From the NCBI GenBank assembly GCA_033764055.1, contig JANRJI010000079.1, positions 1-64,000 of the forward strand: a stretch of 64,000 bases of DNA. The letters are read 5' to 3'. Below are positions 40,652 through 47,529 of the stretch, piece by piece (position 1 is the first letter of the stretch; every line of letters starts with the position of its first letter). The position numbers were made by a program, and so were the translations under genes. A model generated the notes under the pieces. That model was not told the DNA's origin. It made no database searches and worked only from the letters and a program-made list of their open reading frames with translations. Source of the DNA: Ga0077555 sp033764055. GTDB lineage: Bacteria > Pseudomonadota > Alphaproteobacteria > Rhizobiales > Hyphomicrobiaceae.

Positions 40652-41479
40652 TCAATCCCTGCCCTGAAGCTCGAAGAACGGCGTACCGGCCACGGGCGTC
40701 GACGGCGAGGCCATATCCCGCGTCTCCATGAGACCCGAGCCGTAGGCCGTGCGGCCGGCCTCGACGGCCAGCGCGAAGGCACGGGCCATCGCGACCGGAT
40801 CGCCAGCCTTGGCGACGGCCGTGTTCAGGAGCACGGCATCGAAGCCCATCTCCATCGCCTGCGCCGCGTGGCTCGGGGCGCCAATACCGGCATCGACGAC
40901 GAGTGGCACGCGGGGGAAATAGTTGCGCATGGTCCGCAGGGCATAGGGGTTTGCGAGGCCGCGGCCGGTGCCGATCGGCGCGCCCCAGGGCATCAGCAGC
41001 TCGCAACCGAGGCCCAGGAGCCGTTCAGCGACGCCGAGATCCTCGGTCGTGTAGGGGAACACCTTGAAGCCGTCACGGACCAGCACACCGGCCGCCTCGA
41101 CCAGACCGAACACATCCGGCTGGAGCGTGTCGTCGTTAGCGATGACCTCGAGCTTGATCCAGTCGGTGGCGAACAGCTCGCGGGCCATCTGAGCCGTCGT
41201 GACCGCCTCCTTCGGCGTACGGCAGCCGGCAGTATTCGGCAGCACATGCACGCCCAGGGCCTTGATCATGTCCCAGAAGCGCTCGCCGCCGCGCGTGCGG
41301 GCCGCCTCGCGACGCAACGAGACCGTGACGACGCCAGCCCCCGACGCGCGGACGGCGTCGGTCAGCACCTGCGGCGAAGGGTACTGCGCAGTGCCGAGCA
41401 GCAGCCGCGAGCCCAGCGGTACGCCGTAGGGCGTGAATCTGTCCTCCGCCTGCCGCGCGTCGTCGTTCAGCATGGTCAT
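40652..41479 (-). CDS. thiG: Thiazole synthase
   Basis: Builds the thiazole phosphate ring of thiamine from deoxyxylulose phosphate, dehydroglycine and sulfur carried by ThiS. The 275-residue protein shows RLLLGTAQYPSP, VLPNTAGCRT, the imine-forming lysine in DWIKLEVI, the GCELLMPWGAPIGTGRGL loop, and VVDAGIGAPSHAAQAMEMG. The start ATG 41479 has GAGGA 8 bp upstream. Its partner thiS is separated from it by a 360-bp hairpin array, an unusual spacing for this operon. Confidence 0.95.
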   Translation of the reverse strand: MTMLNDDARQAEDRFTPYGVPLGSRLLLGTAQYPSPQVLTDAVRASGAGVVTVSLRREAARTRGGERFWDMIKALGVHVLPNTAGCRTPKEAVTTAQMARELFATDWIKLEVIANDDTLQPDVFGLVEAAGVLVRDGFKVFPYTTEDLGVAERLLGLGCELLMPWGAPIGTGRGLANPYALRTMRNYFPRVPLVVDAGIGAPSHAAQAMEMGFDAVLLNTAVAKAGDPVAMARAFALAVEAGRTAYGSGLMETRDMASPSTPVAGTPFFELQGRD

Positions 41480-41509
41480 TTCCGATCCTCAGCAGCCCGG
41501 AACAGCAGT

Positions 41510-41586
41510 CTAGTGTGGCGCCTCGCAATTGCCGACCAGAAATCGCGGCACGCTCGACGTCGGCAATTGCGAGACAAGCGCCACAC
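41510..41586 (+). repeat. Hairpin unit 1
   Basis: Begins with CTAGTG. The outer arms 41513-41521 and 41578-41586 pair perfectly (9 bp, GTGTGGCGC). The inner arms 41522-41536 and 41559-41573 pair perfectly (15 bp, containing GCAATTGC). The bulge ACAA is at 41574-41577 and the loop at 41537-41558, with core TCGCGGC. Confidence 0.9.
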
Positions 41587-41603
41587 GAGCCAATGAATTC
41601 TCG

Positions 41604-41677
41604 AGTGTCCCTTATGGTTTGCAATTGCCGAGAAAGGTTGCCGCAAAGTAGTCGGCAATTGCAAACCGGGACACTAG
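41604..41677 (-). repeat. Hairpin unit 2 (inverted)
   Basis: The outer arms 41604-41611 and 41668-41675 pair perfectly (8 bp, AGTGTCCC). The inner arms 41616-41631 and 41652-41667 pair perfectly (16 bp, again with GCAATTGC). The left-side bulge TTAT is at 41612-41615, which reads ATAA on the minus strand. The loop 41632-41651 read on the minus strand contains TTGCGGC. Its CTAG end is shared with unit 3. Confidence 0.9.
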
Positions 41678-41750
41678 TGTTCCGGTTCCGACATTTGCTT
41701 CCCTTGACGGCTGGGCTACGAGCAAATGTCGGAACCATAAGGAACACTAG
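41674..41750 (+). repeat. Hairpin unit 3
   Basis: The outer arms CTAGTGTTCC at 41674-41683 and GGAACACTAG at 41741-41750 pair perfectly over 10 bp. The inner arms 41684-41699 and 41721-41736 pair perfectly over 16 bp with a sequence unlike units 1 and 2. The bulge ATAA is at 41737-41740. The loop 41700-41720 contains TTGACGGC. Confidence 0.9.
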
Positions 41751-41763
41751 TAGATCTATGATT

Positions 41764-41842
41764 CTAGTGCAGCTTCTGCATCTGACGTTCGATTGCATAG
41801 CTGGCCGCAAGCGGGTATCAAACGTCAGATGCGCTGCACTAG
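41764..41842 (-). repeat. Hairpin unit 4 (inverted), overlapping the thiS stop
   Basis: The outer arms CTAGTGCAGC at 41764-41773 and GCTGCACTAG at 41833-41842 pair perfectly over 10 bp. The inner arms 41778-41793 and 41817-41832 pair over 16 nt with one mismatch. The left bulge TTCT at 41774-41777 reads AGAA on the minus strand, and the loop read on that strand contains TTGCGGC. The terminal CTAG includes the thiS stop codon (41839-41841). Confidence 0.9.
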
Positions 41843-42069
41843 CCGCCCTGACGCGGCGCGACGATCTCGATGCGATCGCCGGGCGCCAGCCGCGTCCCAG
41901 CCCGCGCCCGCTCGGGCACGAAATCGCCGTTCAAGGCCGTCGCCACCTTCTGACCACCGTAGCCGAGCTCATCCAGCAGCGCCGCCAGCGATCCGGCCGA
42001 TGCCTCGCGCGCCTCGCCGTTGACGACCAGTCGCACCAAACCGCTCGAGCCTTCGACAACTGCCGCCAC
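41839..42069 (-). CDS. thiS: Sulfur carrier protein ThiS
   Basis: Ubiquitin-like sulfur carrier whose C-terminal Gly-Gly becomes a thiocarboxylate that donates sulfur to ThiG. The 76-residue protein ends IEIVAPRQGG, with the essential GG, and has LVRLVVNGEARE as its first strand pair. The start is GTG 42069, preceded by GGGAGAGG. The stop codon lies inside the border of the hairpin array. No thiO, thiC or thiF is adjacent and no TPP riboswitch is recognisable upstream. Confidence 0.9.
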   Translation of the reverse strand: MAAVVEGSSGLVRLVVNGEAREASAGSLAALLDELGYGGQKVATALNGDFVPERARAGTRLAPGDRIEIVAPRQGG

Positions 42070-42097
42070 GCCGCGCCTCTCCCTGAAAGGACCATAG

Positions 42098-42117
42098 TCC
42101 CCCACAAGATAGGGGGA
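42098..42117 (-). promoter_or_regulatory. Leader hairpin upstream of thiS
   Basis: TCCCCC at 42098-42103 pairs with GGGGGA at 42112-42117 around an 8-nt loop, 29-48 bp upstream of the thiS start. It is not a TPP aptamer, as the conserved THI-box segments are missing. It may mark the end of a leader or have no function. Confidence 0.3.
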
Positions 42118-42216
42118 GTTCGCGCCGCAATCAAAGCGGGACGTTGCACGCCATTTGCGCACGACCGGCGTCCCGGCCTAGCATCGCATCCACCCAACCC
42201 GCGGAGGAGCATCTCG

Positions 42217-43266
42217 ATGGCTGCCCAATCCTATGTGTTCGCCGGTGTCGCCGGATATGTCGGCCGGCCCGATCAGGTCGGCAAGGTCGGCGTGTTCCGT
42301 CGGCCGGCCGATGGCGGCGAGTGGAGCCAAGTGATGGGCGACGCCGAGACGCACGTCGTGATGGTACATCCGACCAATCCGGACATCGTGCTCGCCGGCA
42401 CGGTCGACGGCGTCCGCATCTCGACCGATCACGGCGCCACGTTCAAGAAGGCGCAGTTCCCCGACACGATCCAAATCTGGTCGTTCCTGGTCGACCGTCG
42501 CGACCCGAAGCGCATCCTGGCTGGCGCGTCGCCCGTCGCCTTCTACGAGAGCCGCGACATGGGCGCGAGCTGGACGGCGCTGCCCGACAGCGGCATCCAG
42601 GAGCGCGAGAAGTGCGCCTTCCGTCACCGTGCCATGCGCATGGTGCAGCATCCGACGAGGCCGGACACGGTCTATGCCGCGCTCGAGGTCAACGGCGTGG
42701 TGCGCTCGGAGGACTTCGGCCGCACCTGGTCCGACTGCAGCGAGCATCTGATCGAGCTGTCGAAACTGCCTCACCTCAAGAGCAAGATCCTCACTCAGAA
42801 CGAGGCCGAGGGCATGCTCGACGGCCACGCGATCACCATGAGCGCGGCGGAGCCGGATGCGGTGGTCGTCGCCTGCCGGATGGGGCTGTTCAAGTCGACG
42901 GACAAGGGCCGGACGTGGACGGACCTCGAGATGAAGCGATTCTCGCCGATCACCTACGGCCGTGACGTACGCGTCTCAGCGCAGGATCCGAACACGGTCT
43001 ATGCGGCACTTTCGGTCGCCGCCGCGAGCCACGACGGCGCGGTCTACCGCAGCAACGATGCCGGGAAAACGTGGAGCCGCTTCGACAAGGTGCAGGTGCA
43101 CGGCACCATCATGTCGATCGGCCTCTCCGACAAGAACCCCGACGAGGTCTATATCGGTGCCCGCTACCAGGGCGAGGTGTTCGGCACACGGGACGGCGGC
43201 AAGACGTGGACGCCGATGCCGATCCCGGGGCCGGTCAAGGACATCTACTGCGTCGCCTGCGGCTGA
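42217..43266 (+). CDS. Asp-box (BNR/sortilin-like) beta-propeller protein
   Basis: The 349-residue protein contains six Asp-box turns of SxDxGxTW type: STDHGATF, SRDMGASW, SEDFGRTW, STDKGRTW, SNDAGKTW and TRDGGKTW, spaced as in six- to ten-bladed propellers (sortilin/Vps10 or photosystem II assembly factor type). There is no signal peptide, so it is probably cytoplasmic. Sialidase catalytic residues are not evident, so an enzymatic role is not claimed. The ATG 42217 follows GGAGGAG. It is monocistronic. Confidence 0.82.
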   Translation: MAAQSYVFAGVAGYVGRPDQVGKVGVFRRPADGGEWSQVMGDAETHVVMVHPTNPDIVLAGTVDGVRISTDHGATFKKAQFPDTIQIWSFLVDRRDPKRILAGASPVAFYESRDMGASWTALPDSGIQEREKCAFRHRAMRMVQHPTRPDTVYAALEVNGVVRSEDFGRTWSDCSEHLIELSKLPHLKSKILTQNEAEGMLDGHAITMSAAEPDAVVVACRMGLFKSTDKGRTWTDLEMKRFSPITYGRDVRVSAQDPNTVYAALSVAAASHDGAVYRSNDAGKTWSRFDKVQVHGTIMSIGLSDKNPDEVYIGARYQGEVFGTRDGGKTWTPMPIPGPVKDIYCVACG

Positions 43267-43296
43267 AGCGCTGGAGGCTCCTCCGTGAAGGACAGG

Positions 43297-43320
43297 GCCG
43301 GCCGTCGGGCGACGGCCGGC
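43297..43320. terminator. Bidirectional terminator-like hairpin
   Basis: GCCGGCCGTCG at 43297-43307 and CGACGGCCGGC at 43310-43320 form a perfect 11-bp stem around GG (functionally a slightly larger loop). It lies in the 64-bp gap between two converging genes. No T-tract is present on either strand. Confidence 0.6.
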
Positions 43321-43330
43321 TCCGCGCATA

Positions 43331-43648
43331 TCAGTGGGCGCGGCGATAGTGGCGCGGCGCATAGTTGTGGCGCGGCGGATGGCTCCACTTGTTCCAGCCC
43401 GCTCCGCCGCCCCAGCCGTAGCCGCGCCGCTTGTGATAGCCGCACCAGTACCAGCCGGGCCCCTTCCAGCCGTCCCAGTGCCAGCAGTGCTGGCGCTTGT
43501 TGTGATAGTATTGCACGGCCTCGACCGGGAGGTCGCGGGCATCGACGCCCGGGCCAGAGGCCGGCGCGATGGGCGCGGCAATGGCCGCCGATCCCAGCAC
43601 GCTCGCACCGGCGAGCGCGATGGCTGCCACCAAGACCTTCAACGACAT
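43331..43648 (-). CDS. Small exported Trp/His/Gly-rich protein
   Basis: The 105-residue protein has a signal peptide (KVLVAAIALAGASVLGSAAIAA) and a short mature part rich in glycine, tryptophan, tyrosine and histidine, with CWHWDGWKGPGWYWCGYHKRR in the middle (given in parts: CWHWDGWKGPGWYW, CGYHKRRGYGWGG). This resembles GCG/CRPN-type small secreted proteins of Hyphomicrobiales. Function unknown; the two cysteines could form a disulfide. The ATG 43648 is preceded by AAGGAG. Confidence 0.72.
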   Translation of the reverse strand: MSLKVLVAAIALAGASVLGSAAIAAPIAPASGPGVDARDLPVEAVQYYHNKRQHCWHWDGWKGPGWYWCGYHKRRGYGWGGGAGWNKWSHPPRHNYAPRHYRRAH

Positions 43649-43752
43649 GGGATTGCTCCTTGAGGCAGGATGCCAGAGGATGTTTCGTCCGAACGGTGCC
43701 TCGTTTCGGCACCGAGATTCAGCAGGCACTCATAATCATGAATGGAGAGTGA

Positions 43753-44640
43753 ATGCCCGAGCTGCCCGAGGTGGAGACGGTGCGCCGCGGCCTGGAGCCG
43801 GTGCTCGCAGGCGCCACCATCGCGCGCGTGGTGCAGCGCCGGCCCGACTTGCGGTTTCCGCTGCCCGAGCGCTTCGCCGAGCGCCTCTCGGGACGGCGGC
43901 TCGAGCGGCTGGAGCGGCGGGCCAAGTACATCCTCGGCCATCTCGATTCGGGCGAGGTGCTGACCATCCACCTCGGCATGACCGGCCGCTTCTCGATTGC
44001 CGTGCCGGGCGGCGCGAACGGCACCCAGCTCGGAGAGCTCACCCACGACGCTGGCGGCGACCCGGCCCACGACCACGTCGTCATCGAGACGGCGGCAGGC
44101 GCGACTGTCACCTACAACGACGCGCGGCGCTTCGGCTACATGAGCCTGATCCCGGCGGCGGAGCTCGACCGGCATCCGCATTTCCGGAGCCTCGGCGTCG
44201 AGCCGCTGGGTCCCGCCCTGACGCCCGCCTACCTCGCGACCAGGGCCGAGGGGCGCACGGCGGACCTCAAAGCCTTCCTGATGGATCAGCGCATCGTCGC
44301 CGGCCTTGGCAACATCTACGTCTGTGAGGCGCTGTGGCGCGCAGGTCTCAGCCCCAACCGGACTGCCTCGGCCCTGGCCCGGCGCGGCGCCCGGCCGACC
44401 GAGCGCGGCGAGAGGCTGGTGGTCGCGATCCGCGCCGTGCTGGAGGCCGCCATCCTGGCCGGCGGCTCGACGCTCCGCGACTACCGCCACACGGACGGCT
44501 CGCTCGGCTATTTCCAGCACTCCTTCGCCGTCTACGGTCGCGAGGGCGAGCCGTGCACGACCCCCGGATGCGGCGGGACGGTCCGCCGCAACGTGCAAGC
44601 CGGGAGGTCGACGTTCTGGTGTGGCGGGTGCCAGAGGTAG
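43753..44640 (+). CDS. mutM: Formamidopyrimidine-DNA glycosylase
   Basis: Base-excision repair enzyme removing 8-oxoguanine and formamidopyrimidines. The 295-residue protein begins MPELPEVETVRRGL with the catalytic Pro2 and Glu3, has LTIHLGMTGRF with the conserved lysine/metal region, the helix-two-turn-helix motif MDQRIVAGLGNIYVCEALW, and a C-terminal zinc finger (CTTPGC then CGGC). All required residues are present. It stands alone, divergent from the small exported protein. Confidence 0.98.
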   Translation: MPELPEVETVRRGLEPVLAGATIARVVQRRPDLRFPLPERFAERLSGRRLERLERRAKYILGHLDSGEVLTIHLGMTGRFSIAVPGGANGTQLGELTHDAGGDPAHDHVVIETAAGATVTYNDARRFGYMSLIPAAELDRHPHFRSLGVEPLGPALTPAYLATRAEGRTADLKAFLMDQRIVAGLGNIYVCEALWRAGLSPNRTASALARRGARPTERGERLVVAIRAVLEAAILAGGSTLRDYRHTDGSLGYFQHSFAVYGREGEPCTTPGCGGTVRRNVQAGRSTFWCGGCQR

Positions 44641-44834
44641 GGGGTGGTTGTTACACGAACAGACATGGGCGACGCGCGCTCGACGGGCCGCCCGCCGTTG
44701 GCAACGTCGCTCGCTATCAAAGTTATTGCGTCAACCTCGTTCCGAGTGGGAGGGTCACCTCATTCGCACCCCGCGACGCAATGCCTTGAAATTCATAGAT
44801 GACGTTTGGGTGGCGCATTCCCACGGAGGATAAA

Positions 44835-45626
44835 GTGAGTGGCAACTTGAGACCACGAGAGAAGGACAGCATTTGCGCTCTCGTGGGTTTGCTGCGGCTT
44901 ACCGACTACCCTGGGATCGAAGAGCCGGAATGGATTGATGGCGCCGTGAAGGGAGATGCTTTGCCAGAGGCTCGAGCTAATCCATTTTTGATTGAGCACT
45001 TTACAATCGACAGCACGCCCGACCAACGCAAGCTCGGCGCGCAGTTCATGAAGCTAGTTGGCGGGCTCAAGCAAAAGTTCGCGACGGTTTCGTTCTCGCT
45101 CACCATCGCCATGCCGGACGACATCGCGCAGACTGGGCGCGACTGGGAACGCCAACGACATGCGCTGGCTAGCTGGATCAACGACGTGGCACCGACGTTG
45201 TCGGACGGCCACCACCGGGATGTGCATGTCCCCGGCTTTGCTGCGGACTTCCATATTTGGAAGAACTGTGCTGCGCCAAGACCAGGAGTGATATTCAAGC
45301 GCTGGCCTTCGAAAGAGAGCGGTCTCGTCGAGCGCCTCCGGAACGATGTGCTGAGAAAGGCGAGCAAGCTCGCGGTGCACAAGCGCGAAGACGAGCATAG
45401 CCTCCTACTCGTGGAGTCCGATGACATCGCTCTGATGAATGCGCACGAGTTTCTCGGAGCGCTCCGCACAGCATTTCCCACTGGTGTCAGTGGCGTCGAC
45501 GCGATTTGGTTCTGTCACACGCTGACAGAGTGCCAGAGCAATTTCTTGAATGTCGGGACTGGCGATCTCTATCTATTTGACCGCTTACGAGGAACAGTCG
45601 TGTGGATGACTCGGATCACTGTCTAG
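44835..45626 (+). CDS. Unrecognised protein (263 residues) of lower GC
   Basis: I do not recognise the family. The protein is soluble with no signal peptide. Its first half includes a strand-rich segment (KFATVSFSLTIAMPDDIAQ) and its second half SDDIALMNAHEFLGALRTAF. GTG 44835 is the start, with a strong GGAGG 5 bp upstream. The gene and its flanks are visibly less GC-rich than the neighbouring genes and use more A/T-ending codons, suggesting horizontal transfer. Its stop codon lies in a CTAGTG sequence, like thiS. It has no operon partner. Confidence 0.65.
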   Translation: MSGNLRPREKDSICALVGLLRLTDYPGIEEPEWIDGAVKGDALPEARANPFLIEHFTIDSTPDQRKLGAQFMKLVGGLKQKFATVSFSLTIAMPDDIAQTGRDWERQRHALASWINDVAPTLSDGHHRDVHVPGFAADFHIWKNCAAPRPGVIFKRWPSKESGLVERLRNDVLRKASKLAVHKREDEHSLLLVESDDIALMNAHEFLGALRTAFPTGVSGVDAIWFCHTLTECQSNFLNVGTGDLYLFDRLRGTVVWMTRITV

Positions 45627-45842
45627 TGCTGCGTTGTCCTCAGGACGATGTTGAACCAACCAACACCCTTCGCTCCGCCTCGCCAGCAGAGCCCCTTGTT
45701 CATGGCAACGTACTCGCCTCATGCAATCACAGCGACATGGAATCGAGGTTTTTCCTGACGCTCAATCCCTCAACCCGGCCGCAATTGCGCGCCCTTCAGG
45801 ATACTGTCATATCAGCCACGGTGGACTCATCGAAGGAAATGT
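45627..45842. other. Intergenic region, no gene seen
   Basis: This 216-bp stretch between convergent genes is of moderate GC. The segment CGTTGTCC-TCA-GGACGATG at about 45632-45650 could form an RNA hairpin with two G-U pairs, and may end transcription of the upstream gene. Nothing else was recognised. Confidence 0.4.
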
Positions 45843-46172
45843 CTAGGTGGCGGACTCAAATCCCTCGATCACGATGACGTCAACGTTGCCACCCATGTCG
45901 CGAAACTTGGCCACCTCCTGATACTCGGGGGATTTGTAGCAAGCCAGGGCATCTTCATAGCTCGGAAACTCTAATACTACATGACGGTCCTTCAATGAGC
46001 CATGCGTCACCTCGTATCGACTTGTGCTTGGAAAGCCAGGGCTTTCTTTGCCTCCTCGCACAAGGAACCTGCCGCCATATTTTTTGATAGCGACATGGTT
46101 GTTCATTGCGTATTTTCGGTACGTCTCGAGGTCCGTAATCGTGATGTGGGCAATCCAGTAACCCTTCGGCAT
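45843..46172 (-). CDS. DUF1330 family protein
   Basis: The 109-residue protein has the DUF1330 ferredoxin-like fold pattern: MPKGYWIAHITITDLETYRKY, GGRFLVRGG, VVLEFPSYEDALACYKSPEYQ (quoted in parts, such as LEFPSYEDAL and YKSPEYQEV), ending VIVIEGF. Proteins of this family are small dimeric alpha/beta barrels of unknown function. The ATG 46172 is preceded by GGAGG. It is a single-gene unit. Confidence 0.87.
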   Translation of the reverse strand: MPKGYWIAHITITDLETYRKYAMNNHVAIKKYGGRFLVRGGKESPGFPSTSRYEVTHGSLKDRHVVLEFPSYEDALACYKSPEYQEVAKFRDMGGNVDVIVIEGFESAT

Positions 46173-46387
46173 TTTCACAGCCTCCGTGCTCACGCCGCTG
46201 CATTTGGCAGAACAGCGGTGCAAGCTTAGCTGGCAAGCTGATGTCGAACAAGTTCATGCTCCTGCCCGCCATGATCGAACTTCCAGGTCGTGATGTCAGG
46301 CCACCGTCGTCTGCTGACCGGGGTGCCGTGGCCAGGCATGCGCGAGCATGGCTGAGGTTGCGCAGCGAAAGCGGTTTACAGCGTGAG
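46173..46387. other. Intergenic region with the DUF1330 promoter
   Basis: Together with the repeat that follows it, this belongs to a 520-bp gap. No gene, riboswitch or clear promoter box was seen. The stretch contains the start region of the minus-strand DUF1330 gene. Confidence 0.35.
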
Positions 46388-46503
46388 TCCCCGGACGGAA
46401 TGAGGCGCGGGACAAGCCGAGACGAGATCCGGAGTCGTCCTCCGGTCCAGGCCGGGAAAGATCCCGGCTCTCCGCAATCGCTTGCTGCGATCGCTTCGGC
46501 CGA
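46388..46503 (+). repeat. Intergenic repeat, copy A (upstream of the enoyl-CoA hydratase)
   Basis: This segment aligns with copy B at 47530-47638. Shared blocks are TCCCCGG, GAGGCGCGGGAC, a GGGAA-TCCCGG hairpin (CCGGGA 46452-46457 with TCCCGG 46462-46467) followed by CTCCGCA, and TCGGCCG/TCCGGCCG at the end. The two copies lie in the same orientation and bracket one gene. It is probably a dispersed intergenic repeat of the genome. Confidence 0.65.
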
Positions 46504-46693
46504 GAGACCGGGATTAGCAATGGCCACGGCCAGGACACCGATCATCGCATTGCGCCGTCTGGGAGACCGTCCTCACTCACCATGCGAAGCGAGCCGGCAG
46601 ACAGGGGGCTGGCAGGGGCATAGCCAGACGCTCGGTGGCGGGCTAAGCCAGGGCATCGCATCCTCGAGACCTGGACCAACGCGGAGGCTTTCC

Positions 46694-47470
46694 ATGTCCA
46701 CCTACGAGTGCATCATCGTCGAGACCAAGGGCCGCGTCGGCCTCATCCGCCTGAACCGGCCGCAGGCGCTCAACGCGCTCAACGCCCAGCTCGTCGCCGA
46801 GATGTCGGCCGCGCTCGACGCATTCGAGGCCGACGAGGCCATCAACTGCACCGTCATCACCGGCTCCGAGAAGGCCTTCGCGGCCGGCGCCGACATCAAG
46901 GAGATGCAGTCCAAGACCTTCATCCAGGCCTACAAGGAGGATTTCATCGGTGCCTGGGACCGCGTCGCGCGCACCCGCAAGCCCGTCATCGCCGCGGTGG
47001 CCGGATTCGCGCTCGGCGGCGGCTGCGAGCTCGCCATGATGTGCGACTTCATCATCGCCGCCGATACCGCCAAGTTCGGCCAGCCCGAGATCAAGCTCGG
47101 CGTCATGCCCGGCGCCGGCGGCACCCAGCGCCTCGCCCGCTTCGTCGGCAAGGCGAAGGCCATGGACATGTGCCTCTCCGGCCGGATGATGGACGCCGCC
47201 GAGGCCGAGCGTTGCGGGCTCGTGAGCCGCGTGGTGCCGGCCGACAAGCTGTTGGAGGAGGCGATGAAGTCGGCGGAGGCCATCGCGTCGATGTCGCAGC
47301 CGATCCTGATGATGACCAAGGAGAGCGTCAACCGCGCCTTCGAGACGACACTGGCCGAGGGCGTCCGCTTCGAGCGACGCACGTTCCACCCGATGTTCGC
47401 CACCGAGGACCAGAAGGAAGGCATGGCCGCGTTCGTCGAGAAGCGGAAGCCCCAGTTCAAGGATCGCTGA
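46694..47470 (+). CDS. Enoyl-CoA hydratase
   Basis: Crotonase-fold hydratase of fatty acid or other acyl-CoA breakdown, 258 residues. Key segments are SEKAFAAGADIKEM (CoA/oxyanion region), GGGCELAMMCD with the first catalytic glutamate, QPEIKLGVMPGAGGTQRL with the second, and a C-terminal helix ending KRKPQFKDR. Both catalytic glutamates are present, which supports true hydratase activity. The ATG 46694 follows GGAGG by 6 bp. The gene is flanked by the two related repeats. Confidence 0.93.
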   Translation: MSTYECIIVETKGRVGLIRLNRPQALNALNAQLVAEMSAALDAFEADEAINCTVITGSEKAFAAGADIKEMQSKTFIQAYKEDFIGAWDRVARTRKPVIAAVAGFALGGGCELAMMCDFIIAADTAKFGQPEIKLGVMPGAGGTQRLARFVGKAKAMDMCLSGRMMDAAEAERCGLVSRVVPADKLLEEAMKSAEAIASMSQPILMMTKESVNRAFETTLAEGVRFERRTFHPMFATEDQKEGMAAFVEKRKPQFKDR

Positions 47471-47529
47471 GGACGACAGACGAGGCCGCGACAGGCGAGG
47501 GCGGATCGCGACCTCGATCCGCCGCGCGG

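Larger units (their letters stand above)
41510..41842. repeat. Array of four alternating, structure-conserved hairpin units
   Basis: The whole thiS-thiG gap is filled by four consecutive imperfect palindromes of about 75-80 bp. Each has an outer stem of 8-10 bp, a 4-nt bulge on one side only, an inner stem of 15-16 bp and a loop of 20-23 nt. Arm sequences differ between units while pairing within each is kept. The bulge lies on the right in units 1 and 3 and on the left in units 2 and 4, so units alternate in orientation. CTAG borders occur at the left of unit 1, at the unit 2/3 junction, at the right of unit 3 and at both ends of unit 4. On the minus strand the array would be transcribed with thiSGE. 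Confidence 0.9.

Noticed and set aside
41510..41842. Hairpin array as a CRISPR array
   Set aside because: Units are palindromes with different sequences and alternate orientation; there are no identical direct repeats with unique spacers and no cas genes.
41510..41842. Hairpin array as integron attC sites
   Set aside because: The structure is analogous, but the GTT-containing core boxes, an integrase gene and cassette genes are missing.
42070..42216. TPP riboswitch upstream of thiS
   Set aside because: The conserved CTGAGA and ACCTGATC-type segments of the THI box are not present on either strand.
46241..46693. N-terminal extension of the enoyl-CoA hydratase frame up to 46241
   Set aside because: The extension is low-complexity, lies in the repeat, and a GGAGG site with ATG at 46694 matches the normal family start.
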